From Elusimicrobiota bacterium (GTDB taxonomy: Bacteria > CG03 > SLGR01 > PWQF01): a stretch of 64,000 nucleotides of DNA. The notes under the pieces are model-generated. The model ran no database searches. It saw only the letters and a program-made list of their open reading frames with translations, and was not told the origin of the DNA. Positions within the stretch are counted from its first letter, which is position 1. Each line of letters opens with the position of its first letter. Shown one piece after another: positions 26,660-35,871 of the stretch. Location of the stretch: the NCBI GenBank assembly GCA_003557485.1, contig PWOI01000196.1, positions 1-64,000 on the forward strand. The letters are read 5' to 3'. Both the position numbers and the translations under genes were made by a program.

Positions 26660-27676
26660 ATGACTTTGAGAATAGCTGTAGATGCCCTGGGGGGAGACAA
26701 AGCCCCCTCAATTAATATAGAAGGGGCTGTTGAAGCGCTCCGGCCCGGCGGGCCGGGCAGCGCGGCGGGGAAACAGAAAGTTGAAATAATACTTGTCGGC
26801 CGCAAAGATGAAATAAAAGAAGCACTTTCACTTCACGGGGCTTCAACTCTTCCAATTGAGATAGAGCACGCGACCCAGGTTGTTGAGATGGATGATGCTC
26901 CGACAGCAGCTACACGCCTTAAACCAGATTCTTCAATTTCTGTGGGCATTAAGCTTCTTAAAGAAGGAAGGGCAGACGCCTTTATCTCTGCAGGCAATTC
27001 GGGAGCAATGATGACGGCGGCAGTAATGAATCTGGGCCGGCTCAAGGGAGTAAAAAGGCCTGCAATAGCTACGGTTTTTCCTACGGTTAAGGACCCCTGT
27101 ATTATTGTTGATGTCGGAGCAAATGCCGAATGCAAGCCCCGGCACCTCTTTCAGTTTGCGGCTATGGGGGAGTGCTATGTTAAATATGTCTTTAAAAAAA
27201 GAATCCCCCGCATAGGCCTTCTCAGTATGGGTCATGAGGAAGGAAAAGGAAACACACTTACCAGAACTGCCTACGGGCTTTTAATGGAAAGCGACATGAA
27301 CTTCATAGGCAACATAGAGGGGGGGGATATAATAAAAGGTGTTGCCGATGTTGTGGTATGCGACGGTTTTGTAGGCAATGTCGTTCTCAAGTTTGGAGAG
27401 AACGCCGCCCGGCTTCTTTTTGAAAAACTGAAGAGCGAGCTCCATAAAGGACTTTTTAGAAAAGCAGGAGCCAGGATACTTAAGGGAGCCTTTAACAGCG
27501 TTAAGAAAGAGGTTTTATACGAAGAGGTAGGCGGTGCGCCGCTGCTGGGTGTTAACGGTACCTGTATAATATGCCACGGCTCTTCCAATTCCCTGGCTAT
27601 AAGGAACGCCATTAACGCTGCGGCAGAGGCTGTTGAACAGGACTTGAATAAGCATATAGAGGAAAAGCTGGGATGA
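26660..27676 (+). CDS. plsX: Phosphate acyltransferase PlsX
   Basis: A 338-residue enzyme that makes acyl phosphate from acyl-ACP for phospholipid synthesis. The N-terminal RIAVDALGGDKAP, the SAGNSGAMM stretch, the VDVGAN motif and the late VCDGFVGNVVLK are characteristic. It lies between rpmF and fabH, the usual order, and overlaps fabH by 4 bases. Confidence 0.95.
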   Translation: MTLRIAVDALGGDKAPSINIEGAVEALRPGGPGSAAGKQKVEIILVGRKDEIKEALSLHGASTLPIEIEHATQVVEMDDAPTAATRLKPDSSISVGIKLLKEGRADAFISAGNSGAMMTAAVMNLGRLKGVKRPAIATVFPTVKDPCIIVDVGANAECKPRHLFQFAAMGECYVKYVFKKRIPRIGLLSMGHEEGKGNTLTRTAYGLLMESDMNFIGNIEGGDIIKGVADVVVCDGFVGNVVLKFGENAARLLFEKLKSELHKGLFRKAGARILKGAFNSVKKEVLYEEVGGAPLLGVNGTCIICHGSSNSLAIRNAINAAAEAVEQDLNKHIEEKLG

Positions 27677-28653
27677 AAAAAGTAAAGATCACCGGAACGG
27701 GTTCCTGTCTGCCCGAAAAAATTCTGACCAATAGGGATCTTGAGAAAATGGTTGAAACCTCGGATGAGTGGATAACCAAAAGGACCGGTATAAAAGAAAG
27801 GCGAATTGCTGCAGAGGGTGAAGCGGCAAGCGACCTTGGCTGCCGCGCGGCGGAAAAAGCCATAAAGGCAGCAGGTGTGGATGCTCAGGAAATAGACCTT
27901 ATAATATGCGCAACCATTACTCCCGATATGGTTTTTCCTGCTACAGCCTGCCTCATACAGGAGAAACTTGGAATAGAAGAAGCGGCGGCCTTTGACGTTG
28001 AAGCGGCCTGCACCGGGTTTATAACTGCCCTTTCCGTCGCTGAAGGAATGCTGTCTACCGGAAACTACAACAATGCGCTTGTAGTTGCCAGTGAGATACT
28101 TTCCCGAATAACAGACTGGCAGGACCGTTCCACCTGTGTGCTTTTCGGGGACGGGGCGGGAGCTGCCGTTCTTTCGTGCGCAGAAGGCGAAACAGGGATA
28201 CTTTCAACTCACCTGGGAGCTTCGGGAGCCTACTGGGATCTACTCAGTTTGCCGGCAGGAGGGTCTCTGAGGCCGGCTTCACGCGAAACTGTTGACGGCC
28301 GGCTGCATTATATGCGGATGGAAGGAAACAAGGTTTTTAAAATAGCAGTACAGAAAATGGCTGAAGGTTCTCGGGCATCCCTTCAGAAAGCAGGACTGGG
28401 GATAGAAGACATAAAAATTATTGTCCCCCATCAGGCAAACCTCAGGATAATAAAGGCGCTTGCAAAAAAACTTGAGCTTGATATGGAAAAGATTTACGTT
28501 AATATAGTCGGGTACGGTAATATGTCAGCCGCCACAACCGCGGTGGGGCTTGATGAGATTATAAGAAAAGGCCTTGCTTCCGAAGGAGATATAATCCAGC
28601 TTGTTGCCTTCGGGGGAGGGCTTACCTGGGGCGCGGCTACAGTGAGGCTGTAA
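27673..28653 (+). CDS. fabH: Beta-ketoacyl-ACP synthase III
   Basis: A 326-residue condensing enzyme that starts fatty-acid synthesis from acetyl-CoA and malonyl-ACP. The catalytic triad is intact: C113 in EAACTGF, H253 in PHQANLRI and N283 in GYGNMSAA. It overlaps fabD by one base. Confidence 0.96.
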   Translation: MKKVKITGTGSCLPEKILTNRDLEKMVETSDEWITKRTGIKERRIAAEGEAASDLGCRAAEKAIKAAGVDAQEIDLIICATITPDMVFPATACLIQEKLGIEEAAAFDVEAACTGFITALSVAEGMLSTGNYNNALVVASEILSRITDWQDRSTCVLFGDGAGAAVLSCAEGETGILSTHLGASGAYWDLLSLPAGGSLRPASRETVDGRLHYMRMEGNKVFKIAVQKMAEGSRASLQKAGLGIEDIKIIVPHQANLRIIKALAKKLELDMEKIYVNIVGYGNMSAATTAVGLDEIIRKGLASEGDIIQLVAFGGGLTWGAATVRL

Positions 28654-29573
28654 TGAGTGAAAAATGTTTTATATTCCCCGGTCAGGGAAGCCAGAAGGCC
28701 GGGATGGGGAAGGAATTTTACGAAACCGGCGATACCTCCCGGCGTATCTGGGAAGAGGCCGGAGAGATACTCGGAACCGATCTGAAGAATACTGTATTTG
28801 AAGGTCCTGAAGAGAAACTCAGGCAGACAGCGGTTACCCAGCCGGCAGTTTACATAACTGAAATCATTATACTGAATGCCCTTATTGAGGCAGGAATAAC
28901 CCCGGCCGCCTGCGCGGGGCACAGCCTGGGAGAATACGCAGCGGCGGCGGCATCCGGGGCAGTAAACTGGCAGACCGGCCTTAAACTTGTAAAGGAAAGG
29001 GCCCGTATCTTTGAGAAGGAATCCTCCCTGAAACCCGGAGGAATGATAGCTGCCATAGGGGCTGAAGAGCAGGAACTTTCGGGTATACTGGATTCGTTTG
29101 ACGGGGTAGCGGAAATAGTTAACTATAACTGCCCCGGCCAACTTGTTCTCAGCGCGGAAAAAAAGATATTTCAGGACGTTCTGAAAGCTGTTGGAGAAAA
29201 AGCAAAGATGGCTGTTGAGCTTGAAGTAAGCGGGGCATTTCATTCCTCGCTGATGAATGATGCCGCTCTTGAAATGAAAGAGATTATAATGGCTGCGGAA
29301 ATCTCCGATCCGCAGATACCTTTTTATGTCAATTACAGCGGCGTCCGTATGGAAGATGCCGGTCAGGTCCGCGAGGCTCTTGCAAGGCAGGTTAACTCTC
29401 CGGTCAAGTGGATAGATACTATTGAAAACATAAAGAAGGATTTCCCGGAAGCTTTATTTTTTGAAGCCGGGCCCGGCAATGTGCTTAAAGGACTGCTTAG
29501 AAGAATTGACAGGGGATTACAGGTGAAAAATATATCCCGGCCGCAGGATATAGAGAGGGAGATTCAGCAATGA
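28653..29573 (+). CDS. fabD: Malonyl-CoA:ACP transacylase
   Basis: A 306-residue transacylase that loads malonyl groups on ACP. The N-terminal FPGQGSQKAGMG, nucleophile S91 in GHSLGEYAA and catalytic H197 in GAFHSSLM are present. It overlaps fabG by 4 bases in the same operon. Confidence 0.96.
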   Translation: MSEKCFIFPGQGSQKAGMGKEFYETGDTSRRIWEEAGEILGTDLKNTVFEGPEEKLRQTAVTQPAVYITEIIILNALIEAGITPAACAGHSLGEYAAAAASGAVNWQTGLKLVKERARIFEKESSLKPGGMIAAIGAEEQELSGILDSFDGVAEIVNYNCPGQLVLSAEKKIFQDVLKAVGEKAKMAVELEVSGAFHSSLMNDAALEMKEIIMAAEISDPQIPFYVNYSGVRMEDAGQVREALARQVNSPVKWIDTIENIKKDFPEALFFEAGPGNVLKGLLRRIDRGLQVKNISRPQDIEREIQQ

Positions 29574-30295
29574 GTGATAAAAAAACAGCCGTCGTAACCG
29601 GCGGGGCTATGGGGATAGGAAAAGCGATTTCCGAAAGGCTGAAAAAAGCCGGCTGCGATATTGTCATAATAGATGTCGATGAGGAAAAAGCCTCATCTGC
29701 AGCTTCCGAACTGGAAGGGACTTATCATGTATGCGATGTAAGTGATTCTGAACAGGTGAACGAAACAGTAGATAAAATTATTGAAAATAACGGCAAAATA
29801 GATATACTTATCAACAATGCCGGAATAACCGCCGATGCGCTCATGATGAGAATGAAAGAAAATGACTGGGACCGCGTAATTGGGATTAACCTTAAGGGTG
29901 TCTTTAATTTTATGGGCGCTGTTCTTAAAAAATCAATGATGAGAAACAAAAGCGGTTCCATAGTTAATATCGCTTCAATAGTAGGTATTATAGGGAATCC
30001 GGGTCAGGCCAACTATTCGGCATCAAAAGCCGGGGTGATAGCTCTTACAAAAACAGCGGCAAAGGAATCGGCGACTCGGGGAATAAGGGTAAACGCTATA
30101 GCGCCGGGTTTCATAGAAACAAGAATGACTTCAGATCTTCCTGATAAGGTTAAGGAAGAGTTTTTGAGGAATATACCTATGAAAAGAATGGGTACGGGAG
30201 AGGAAGTAGCTGCTGCGGTTGAATTCCTGGCCCTTGAAAATTCATCATACATAACGGGACAGGTAATAATACTTGACGGCGGGATGGTAATGTAA
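29570..30295 (+). CDS. fabG: 3-oxoacyl-ACP reductase
   Basis: A 241-residue short-chain dehydrogenase that reduces 3-oxoacyl-ACP with NADPH. TGGAMGIGKA binds the coenzyme, NNAG follows, and the catalytic YSASKAG with the preceding serine in NIASIVG are present. Placed between fabD and acpP as in many bacteria. Confidence 0.95.
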   Translation: MSDKKTAVVTGGAMGIGKAISERLKKAGCDIVIIDVDEEKASSAASELEGTYHVCDVSDSEQVNETVDKIIENNGKIDILINNAGITADALMMRMKENDWDRVIGINLKGVFNFMGAVLKKSMMRNKSGSIVNIASIVGIIGNPGQANYSASKAGVIALTKTAAKESATRGIRVNAIAPGFIETRMTSDLPDKVKEEFLRNIPMKRMGTGEEVAAAVEFLALENSSYITGQVIILDGGMVM

Positions 30296-30327
30296 ATTTA
30301 AAGTAAAGGGAGTAAGGAGGAACAAAA

Positions 30328-30567
30328 ATGTCATCAGTAGAAGAAAGAGTAAAGGAAATTATCGCGGAAGAGCTCGGTGTTGATCAGAGTGAAGTGACCG
30401 AAGAGGCGTCATTTTTAAATGACCTCGGTGCTGATTCTCTTGATACCGTAGAGATAGTTATGAGGCTCGAAGAGGAATTTGACCAGGAAATTCCGGATGA
30501 AGAAGCGGAAAAACTGGACACAGTCGGAAAAGCCATCGATTATATAAAAGGAAAAATAGGCAGCTAA
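30328..30567 (+). CDS. acpP: Acyl carrier protein
   Basis: A 79-residue acidic carrier protein. S37 in [10 protein letters not shown] is the phosphopantetheine site. A strong AAGGAGG (about 30315-30321) precedes the ATG, consistent with high expression. Confidence 0.97.
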   Translation: MSSVEERVKEIIAEELGVDQSEVTEEASFLNDLGADSLDTVEIVMRLEEEFDQEIPDEEAEKLDTVGKAIDYIKGKIGS

Positions 30568-30581
30568 TTACTGTTTTACAG

Positions 30582-30631
30582 AAACCCTTTAGTATGTGTT
30601 CCGGGCAGGTTTATCCCGGAACAGGGTTTTT
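30582..30631 (+). terminator. Hairpin between acpP and fabF, possible attenuator
   Basis: TGTTCCGGG (30597-30605) pairs perfectly with CCCGGAACA (30615-30623) around a 9-base loop, and AAACCC (30582-30587) can add an outer stem with GGGTTT (30624-30629); the last bases are a short T run (30627-30631). It would partly end transcription after acpP, giving more ACP than FabF, or protect the acpP end of the message. Confidence 0.55.
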
Positions 30632-30657
30632 GAAATACAGAAAACGGAGAATATAAA

Positions 30658-31902
30658 ATGACTAAAAGGAGAGTTGTCATAACCGGTACGGGAGTGCTTA
30701 CGCCGATAGGTTCCGATATCAGGGAATTCTGGAATTCACTTATTGAGGGGAAAAACGGTGTAGGGCAGATTACGAAATTTGACGCATCGGAATATTCGAC
30801 TACAATTGCGGCCGAGATAAAGGACTTTAATCCGGAGAATTTCGGAATAGACCCGAAAAAAGCCAAGCGGCTTGATATATTTATTCTCTATGCCCTGGCT
30901 GCTTGTCGGGAGGCTTTTCAGACGAGCGGTATTGAAACGGAAAAAGAAGACCCCTTCCGTATGGGAGTAGTTGTGGGCAGCGGTATAGGCGGCCTTCAGT
31001 TAATAGAACAGGAAAAAACCAAGCTGATAGAGAGAGGGCCCAGGAGAGTAAGCCCTTTTCTTATTCCCGGAATGATAATTGATATGGTCGCCGGTGAAGT
31101 CGCTATGCAGTACGGGTTTATGGGTCCGAATTACGGGGTAGTCAGCGCCTGCGCCTCCAGCGCCCACGCGATCGGGGATGCTATGCGCATGATACAGTAC
31201 GGTGACGCTGATGTAATAATAACCGGCGGAAGCGAGGCTTCTGTAACCCAGCTCGGGCTTGCGGGTTTCTGTTCGGCGAAAGCCCTTTCAAAACGGAATG
31301 ATGAGCCACAGAAAGCGTCGCGGCCTTTTGACGCCCAGAGGGACGGATTTGTTATGGGAGAGGGTGCGGGGTTTCTTGTTCTTGAAGAGCTTGAACATGC
31401 AAAAAAACGCGGAGCCGAGATACTGGCCGAGGTCAGGGGCTACGGAGCCACCGCCGATGCCTATCATATGACTGCGCCACATCCTGAAGGAGCCGGAGGC
31501 ATAGCTGCAATGAAAGCGGCGATAAGGGATGCGGAACTTGATATTTCCGAAATAGATTATATCAACGCTCACGGGACATCAACGGAGCTGAACGATAAAA
31601 TAGAAACAATGGTTATAAAAAAAGTGCTCGGTGAAAGGGCCCTGGAAATACCCGTTTCTTCAACTAAGTCAATGACAGGCCACCTTCTCGGGGCTGCAGG
31701 CGCTGTAGAATCAATCGCCCTTATAAAATCAATAAAGGAAGGAATAGTTCATCCTACTATAAATTACGAGAATCCTGATCCCGAATGTGATCTTGATTAT
31801 GTTCCCAATGAGGCGCGAGAGCATAAAGTCCGCGCCGCTCTTACAAATTCACTGGGTTTCGGAGGGCACAACGCTACTCTTCTGTTCTCGGAGTTTAAGT
31901 GA
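30658..31902 (+). CDS. fabF: Beta-ketoacyl-ACP synthase II
   Basis: A 414-residue elongating condensing enzyme. The catalytic cysteine is in VVSACASSAHAI, and the two histidines in NAHGTSTELND and TGHLLGAAGA complete the active site. No FabZ or enoyl reductase gene is in this operon. Confidence 0.96.
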   Translation: MTKRRVVITGTGVLTPIGSDIREFWNSLIEGKNGVGQITKFDASEYSTTIAAEIKDFNPENFGIDPKKAKRLDIFILYALAACREAFQTSGIETEKEDPFRMGVVVGSGIGGLQLIEQEKTKLIERGPRRVSPFLIPGMIIDMVAGEVAMQYGFMGPNYGVVSACASSAHAIGDAMRMIQYGDADVIITGGSEASVTQLGLAGFCSAKALSKRNDEPQKASRPFDAQRDGFVMGEGAGFLVLEELEHAKKRGAEILAEVRGYGATADAYHMTAPHPEGAGGIAAMKAAIRDAELDISEIDYINAHGTSTELNDKIETMVIKKVLGERALEIPVSSTKSMTGHLLGAAGAVESIALIKSIKEGIVHPTINYENPDPECDLDYVPNEAREHKVRAALTNSLGFGGHNATLLFSEFK

Positions 31903-31939
31903 TTCAAGAAAACTTTCCTTCTCCATAAAAGGCAGGTAT

Positions 31940-31956
31940 TTCCGGATACGCCGGAA
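31940..31956 (+). other. Short GC-rich hairpin between fabF and rnc
   Basis: TTCCGG (31940-31945) and CCGGAA (31951-31956) form a 6-base-pair stem with a 5-base loop in the 66-base gap ahead of rnc. The following bases are only moderately T-rich. It could be a weak terminator or an RNase III-sensitive leader; the latter is speculation. Confidence 0.3.
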
Positions 31957-31968
31957 TCATTTAGTTTT

Positions 31969-32673
31969 ATGAGAGAAAGAAAAAATTCAAAAGCTGTCCG
32001 CGAACTTGAGAAAAAACTTGGTTTTAAATTTTCGGATAAATCATTGCTGGAGAGGGCCCTACTGCACAGATCGTATTCGTCCCAGCACAACATAGAGAAG
32101 GATAACGAAAGACTGGAGTTCCTGGGGGACAGTATTCTTAATGCTGCCGTAAGCCGGATGCTTTTCAAAAAATTTCCCGGAAAAGACGAGGGGGAACTCA
32201 CAAAAATAAGGGCTAAGCTTGTTTCAGGGGAATCACTCCGGGAATGGGCGGAAAAAATAGATCTTGAAGAATATATTTCGCTGGGGATGCAGACGAAAAA
32301 AAACTCTGAGAGAGGACGGAACAGGATAGCTGTTAACGCTCTTGAGGCGGTTTTCGGGGCGATGTTTCTGGATAAAGGCTTTAAAAAAACCGCCGCTTTT
32401 ATAGAAAAGAATTTGAAAGACCGGGATTTTCGCCCCATAATGGATTTTAAGTCCGCTTTGCAGGAGGTTACGGTGGGCAGGACAGGAGAGCTCCCAGAGT
32501 ATGAAACACTGTCTCACGATGGCCCGCCCGGACAAAAAGTATTTAAGGTTATAGTGAAGATTGACGGAAAAATAATGGGAACGGGCAGCGGCTCTACAAA
32601 AAAAGCAGCCCAGCAGGAGGCGGCAAAAGAAGCCGCCGAAAAATTAAACCAGGAGGATAAAAAAGATGAATGA
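31969..32673 (+). CDS. rnc: Ribonuclease III
   Basis: A 234-residue double-strand-specific endoribonuclease for rRNA and mRNA processing. The catalytic signature NERLEFLGDSIL sits near residue 41, a second acidic helix near residue 117 (NALEAVFGAMFLD) completes the site, and a double-stranded RNA-binding domain (about 158-228) ends in KKAAQQEAAKEA. It is the usual last gene of a fab-rnc cluster and overlaps the acyl-CoA dehydrogenase gene by 8 bases. Confidence 0.95.
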   Translation: MRERKNSKAVRELEKKLGFKFSDKSLLERALLHRSYSSQHNIEKDNERLEFLGDSILNAAVSRMLFKKFPGKDEGELTKIRAKLVSGESLREWAEKIDLEEYISLGMQTKKNSERGRNRIAVNALEAVFGAMFLDKGFKKTAAFIEKNLKDRDFRPIMDFKSALQEVTVGRTGELPEYETLSHDGPPGQKVFKVIVKIDGKIMGTGSGSTKKAAQQEAAKEAAEKLNQEDKKDE

Positions 32674-33832
32674 ATGGCAGTTAACTGAAGACCAGAAAAT
32701 GATGCGGGATCTCGCCCGCCAGATAGCGCAGGAAAAAGTGAAACCTGTTCGCGCGGAACTTGACGAAAAAGGAGAGTTTCCGGCAGAGATAATGAAAGTC
32801 CTTGCGGAAAGCGACCTTTTTGCGGTTTTTGTTCCCGAGCAGTACGGAGGGCTGGGAGGCGGCTGCTTTGAACTTTGCCTTATTACTGAGGAACTTTCAA
32901 AAGTCTGTCCCGCTGTTGCGGTAAGTTACGCGGCAAGCGCTCTTGGAGCCTATCCGATACTTCTTTTTGGAAGCGAGGAACAGAAAAAGAAATACCTGCC
33001 GCAGATTGCTTCAGGTGAAAAACTGGCTGCATTCGGCCTCACCGAACCTAACGCCGGCAGTGACGCGGGAGCGCTTCAGACCACTGCCGAAAAAGACGGA
33101 GACAGCTATATCCTCAACGGCAACAAGATTTTCATAACAAACGGCGGCGTAGCTGAGATATATTCTATCCTTGCTATGACAGATAAAAGCAAGGGCGCGC
33201 GCGGGGCTTCAGTATTTATAGTTGAGAAAGGAACTGAAGGATTTGATTTCGGGAAGAAGGAAGATAAGCTGGGGATAAGGGCTTCCGTAACCCGTGAGCT
33301 TGTTTTTGAAAACTGCCGCGTTCCTGCTGAAAATGTAATAAGAAAAGAGGGGATGGGGTTTATAGTTGCTATGAAGACCTTTGACAGCTCCAGGCCCGGG
33401 ATAGGGGCCCAGGCGGTAGGCACGGCGCAGGGCGCCCTGGATGAGGCCGTTGACTATGCAAGGCAGAGAATACAGTTTGGCCAGCCGATATCTTCATTCC
33501 AGGCCGTTAGGCATATGATAGCCGATATGGCCACAAAGATAGAAGCAGCCAGGTCTCTGGTTTACAAGGCTGCATCTGCAGTTGACAGTGGTATGAAGGA
33601 TGTCTCCAAGCTAAGCGCAATGGCCAAGCTTTTTGCATCGGATGTGGCGATGGAAGTTACTACCGATGCTGTACAGATATTTGGGGGCTACGGATATATG
33701 AAAGAATACCCTGCCGAGAAATTCATGCGTGACGCCAAGATTACGCAGATATATGAAGGAACCAACCAGATCCAGAGAGATGTAATAGGGCTGGAAGTAA
33801 TTAAAGAATCAACAAAGAAAAAAATAAAATGA
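32666..33832 (+). CDS. Acyl-CoA dehydrogenase, short-chain / CarC-like
   Basis: A 388-residue FAD enzyme. AAFGLTEPNAGSDA, FITNGG, the FGQPISSFQAV helix and the catalytic glutamate in QIYEGTNQIQR match butyryl-CoA-dehydrogenase-type members. AGGAGG (32651-32656) lies 9 bases before the ATG. It is followed by etfB and a ferredoxin-fused etfA, the gene order of caffeyl-CoA reductase CarCDE, where the enzyme reduces an enoyl-CoA while Etf bifurcates NADH electrons to ferredoxin. Substrate here is unknown; crotonyl-CoA or another enoyl-CoA is likely. Confidence 0.85.
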   Translation: MNEWQLTEDQKMMRDLARQIAQEKVKPVRAELDEKGEFPAEIMKVLAESDLFAVFVPEQYGGLGGGCFELCLITEELSKVCPAVAVSYAASALGAYPILLFGSEEQKKKYLPQIASGEKLAAFGLTEPNAGSDAGALQTTAEKDGDSYILNGNKIFITNGGVAEIYSILAMTDKSKGARGASVFIVEKGTEGFDFGKKEDKLGIRASVTRELVFENCRVPAENVIRKEGMGFIVAMKTFDSSRPGIGAQAVGTAQGALDEAVDYARQRIQFGQPISSFQAVRHMIADMATKIEAARSLVYKAASAVDSGMKDVSKLSAMAKLFASDVAMEVTTDAVQIFGGYGYMKEYPAEKFMRDAKITQIYEGTNQIQRDVIGLEVIKESTKKKIK

Positions 33833-34614
33833 ATATAGTAGTCTGCATAAAACAGGTCCCGGATACTACAGAGGTAAAAATAAATCCCGAAACCAATACC
33901 CTTATTAGGGAAGGGGTTGAGTCTATAATAAATCCGTTTGATACCTATGCTATAGAAGAGGGTATCAGGATAAAAGAGAAACTCAACGGTGAGGTTACGG
34001 CTCTTTCAATGGGCCCGCCGCAGGCAGAGGAATCTCTTCGTCAGGCGGTAGCTCTTGGAGCTGACAAGGGGGTGCTTCTTACTGACCGGAATTTTGCCGG
34101 TTCCGATACCTGGGCTACAGCCTATACACTGGCCAGGGGAATAAAGAAACTGAAAGATGTAGACCTTGTTATATGCGGGAAACAGGCCATAGACGGGGAT
34201 ACGGCCCAGGTAGGGCCGGGGATAGCCGAGTTTATGGGAATTCCCTGTATAACATATGTCAGGAAGATTGAAGAAATAGACGAAAATAAAATGAGGGTCC
34301 ACAGGATGATGGAGGGAGGCTATCATATAATAGATGTGCCTCTGCCGGCGCTTATTACGGTTGTGAAGGAAATAAACGAACCGCGTATGCCTTCACTCCG
34401 GGGCAAGATGAATGCCCGAAAGGCCGAAATAGAAAAATGGACCGCGGCCGACATCGCTTGCGAAGTCAACAATATAGGACAGATGGGTTCACCCACGTGG
34501 GTTGATAAGATATTTGCTCCCCCCAGGAGGGAAAAAGGAGTAATTTTCAAGGGTGAGCCCGCCGAGTCTGCCGGCAAACTGATAGAAGCTCTTAAGGAAA
34601 AGAAGATAGTATAA
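33829..34614 (+). CDS. etfB: Electron transfer flavoprotein beta subunit, bifurcating type
   Basis: A 261-residue EtfB. VVCIKQVPDTTEV opens the protein, and LLTDRNFAGSDTWATAYTLA plus CGKQAIDGDTAQVGPG resemble the NADH- and FAD-binding segments of bifurcating EtfB proteins rather than respiratory ones. It would form a complex with the acyl-CoA dehydrogenase and EtfA encoded next to it. That it bifurcates is inference from these motifs and the ferredoxin domain on EtfA. Confidence 0.9.
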   Translation: MNIVVCIKQVPDTTEVKINPETNTLIREGVESIINPFDTYAIEEGIRIKEKLNGEVTALSMGPPQAEESLRQAVALGADKGVLLTDRNFAGSDTWATAYTLARGIKKLKDVDLVICGKQAIDGDTAQVGPGIAEFMGIPCITYVRKIEEIDENKMRVHRMMEGGYHIIDVPLPALITVVKEINEPRMPSLRGKMNARKAEIEKWTAADIACEVNNIGQMGSPTWVDKIFAPPRREKGVIFKGEPAESAGKLIEALKEKKIV

Positions 34615-35831
34615 TGCCTATTAAAATAATTTCAGATAAGTGTTCGGGTTGTACGAAATGTGTACAGGCGTGTCCTTTTGATGTCATAGAAATGAAATCA
34701 AGAGAGGAAACGGGACAACCCCATCCCAGGTTCAAAAAAATAGCTTTTATAAATGAAGGCTGCAATCTCTGTGGGGCCTGCGAGCCTGAATGCCCGTTTG
34801 ATGCCATAGAAATAACCAAAGAAGAAAAAAAGCCCAGGGTAGCTCTGGATGAATATAAGAATATCTGGGTCTTTGCCGAGCAGAAAAACGGCGAAATAGA
34901 GGAAGTTGGTTTGGAGCTATTAGGGAAAGGCCGCCAGCTTGCCGATAAGAGAGGCTGTTCCCTTGCCGCAGTGCTGCTGGGAGACGGAGTAAAAGGAAAA
35001 GCCGGTGAGCTTATATCCCACGGCGCCGATACGGTCTATGTTATGGAAGATGGGATGCTTAAAGATTTCCTTGACGAGCCGTATACCGCCGCTATGCAGT
35101 ATCTGATAGAAAAGTATAAGCCTGAAACAGTTTTAATGGGAGCCACTACAATAGGAAGGGCTTTTGCTTCCAGGCTGGCTGCAAGGATAGTGACAGGGTT
35201 GACTGCCGACTGCACAGAACTTGATGTAGATAGCTCAAGCGGGCTTCTTCACCAGACCCGCCCGGCCTTTGGCGGCAACATAATGGCAACTATTTTTACC
35301 GAGCACCACAGGCCCCAGATGGCTACTGTGCGCCATAAGGTTTTTAAGCCTATTCCTTCTGACGGGAGCCGCAAAGGTGAAATTGTTGAGGAGAAATACC
35401 CTGGAAAATTCACCTCGCTTTCCAGAGTGGTTGAGTTTATAAAAGACGAAACACAGCAAGTAAATCTTGCCGATGCAGATATTATAGTTTCGGGGGGAAG
35501 AGGAATGGGTAAACCGGAAAATTTTAATCTTATAAAAGATCTTGCCGACGCGCTGGGAGGCGCAGTAGGGTCATCCAGGGCCGCAGTTGATGCGGGATGG
35601 ATCCCGTACTCCCACCAGGTGGGCCAGACCGGAAGAACCGTGGCTCCCAAAATATATGTGGCAGTCGGCATATCAGGAGCTATTCAGCACCAGGTAGGTA
35701 TGAATTCTTCGGATACCATAATAGCAATAAATAAGGATGAAAACGCTCCTATTTTTGATATAGCCAGTTATGGTATAGTCGGGGATCTTTTTGAAGTTGT
35801 TCCGCAGCTTATTAAGCAGCTTAAAGATTAA
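34614..35831 (+). CDS. etfA: Electron transfer flavoprotein alpha subunit with N-terminal ferredoxin domain (CarE-like)
   Basis: A 405-residue EtfA. Residues 1-70 are a double [4Fe-4S] ferredoxin (CSGCTKCVQACP and CNLCGACEPECP); the rest is a standard EtfA with the FAD-binding C-terminus (GGRGMGKPENF, GSSRAAVDAGW, SHQVGQTGRTV, GAIQHQVGM). The extra ferredoxin domain is the hallmark of CarE and related anaerobic EtfA proteins and would hand low-potential electrons to ferredoxin. One-base overlap with etfB. Confidence 0.92.
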   Translation: MPIKIISDKCSGCTKCVQACPFDVIEMKSREETGQPHPRFKKIAFINEGCNLCGACEPECPFDAIEITKEEKKPRVALDEYKNIWVFAEQKNGEIEEVGLELLGKGRQLADKRGCSLAAVLLGDGVKGKAGELISHGADTVYVMEDGMLKDFLDEPYTAAMQYLIEKYKPETVLMGATTIGRAFASRLAARIVTGLTADCTELDVDSSSGLLHQTRPAFGGNIMATIFTEHHRPQMATVRHKVFKPIPSDGSRKGEIVEEKYPGKFTSLSRVVEFIKDETQQVNLADADIIVSGGRGMGKPENFNLIKDLADALGGAVGSSRAAVDAGWIPYSHQVGQTGRTVAPKIYVAVGISGAIQHQVGMNSSDTIIAINKDENAPIFDIASYGIVGDLFEVVPQLIKQLKD

Positions 35832-35871
35832 TAAGCCGAGGTATAATATTAAATAATACGGTCAGGTAAAT

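Noticed and set aside
35842-35847. TATAAT as a promoter for the DUF3352-like gene
   Set aside because: No acceptable -35 element at 16-18 bases upstream.
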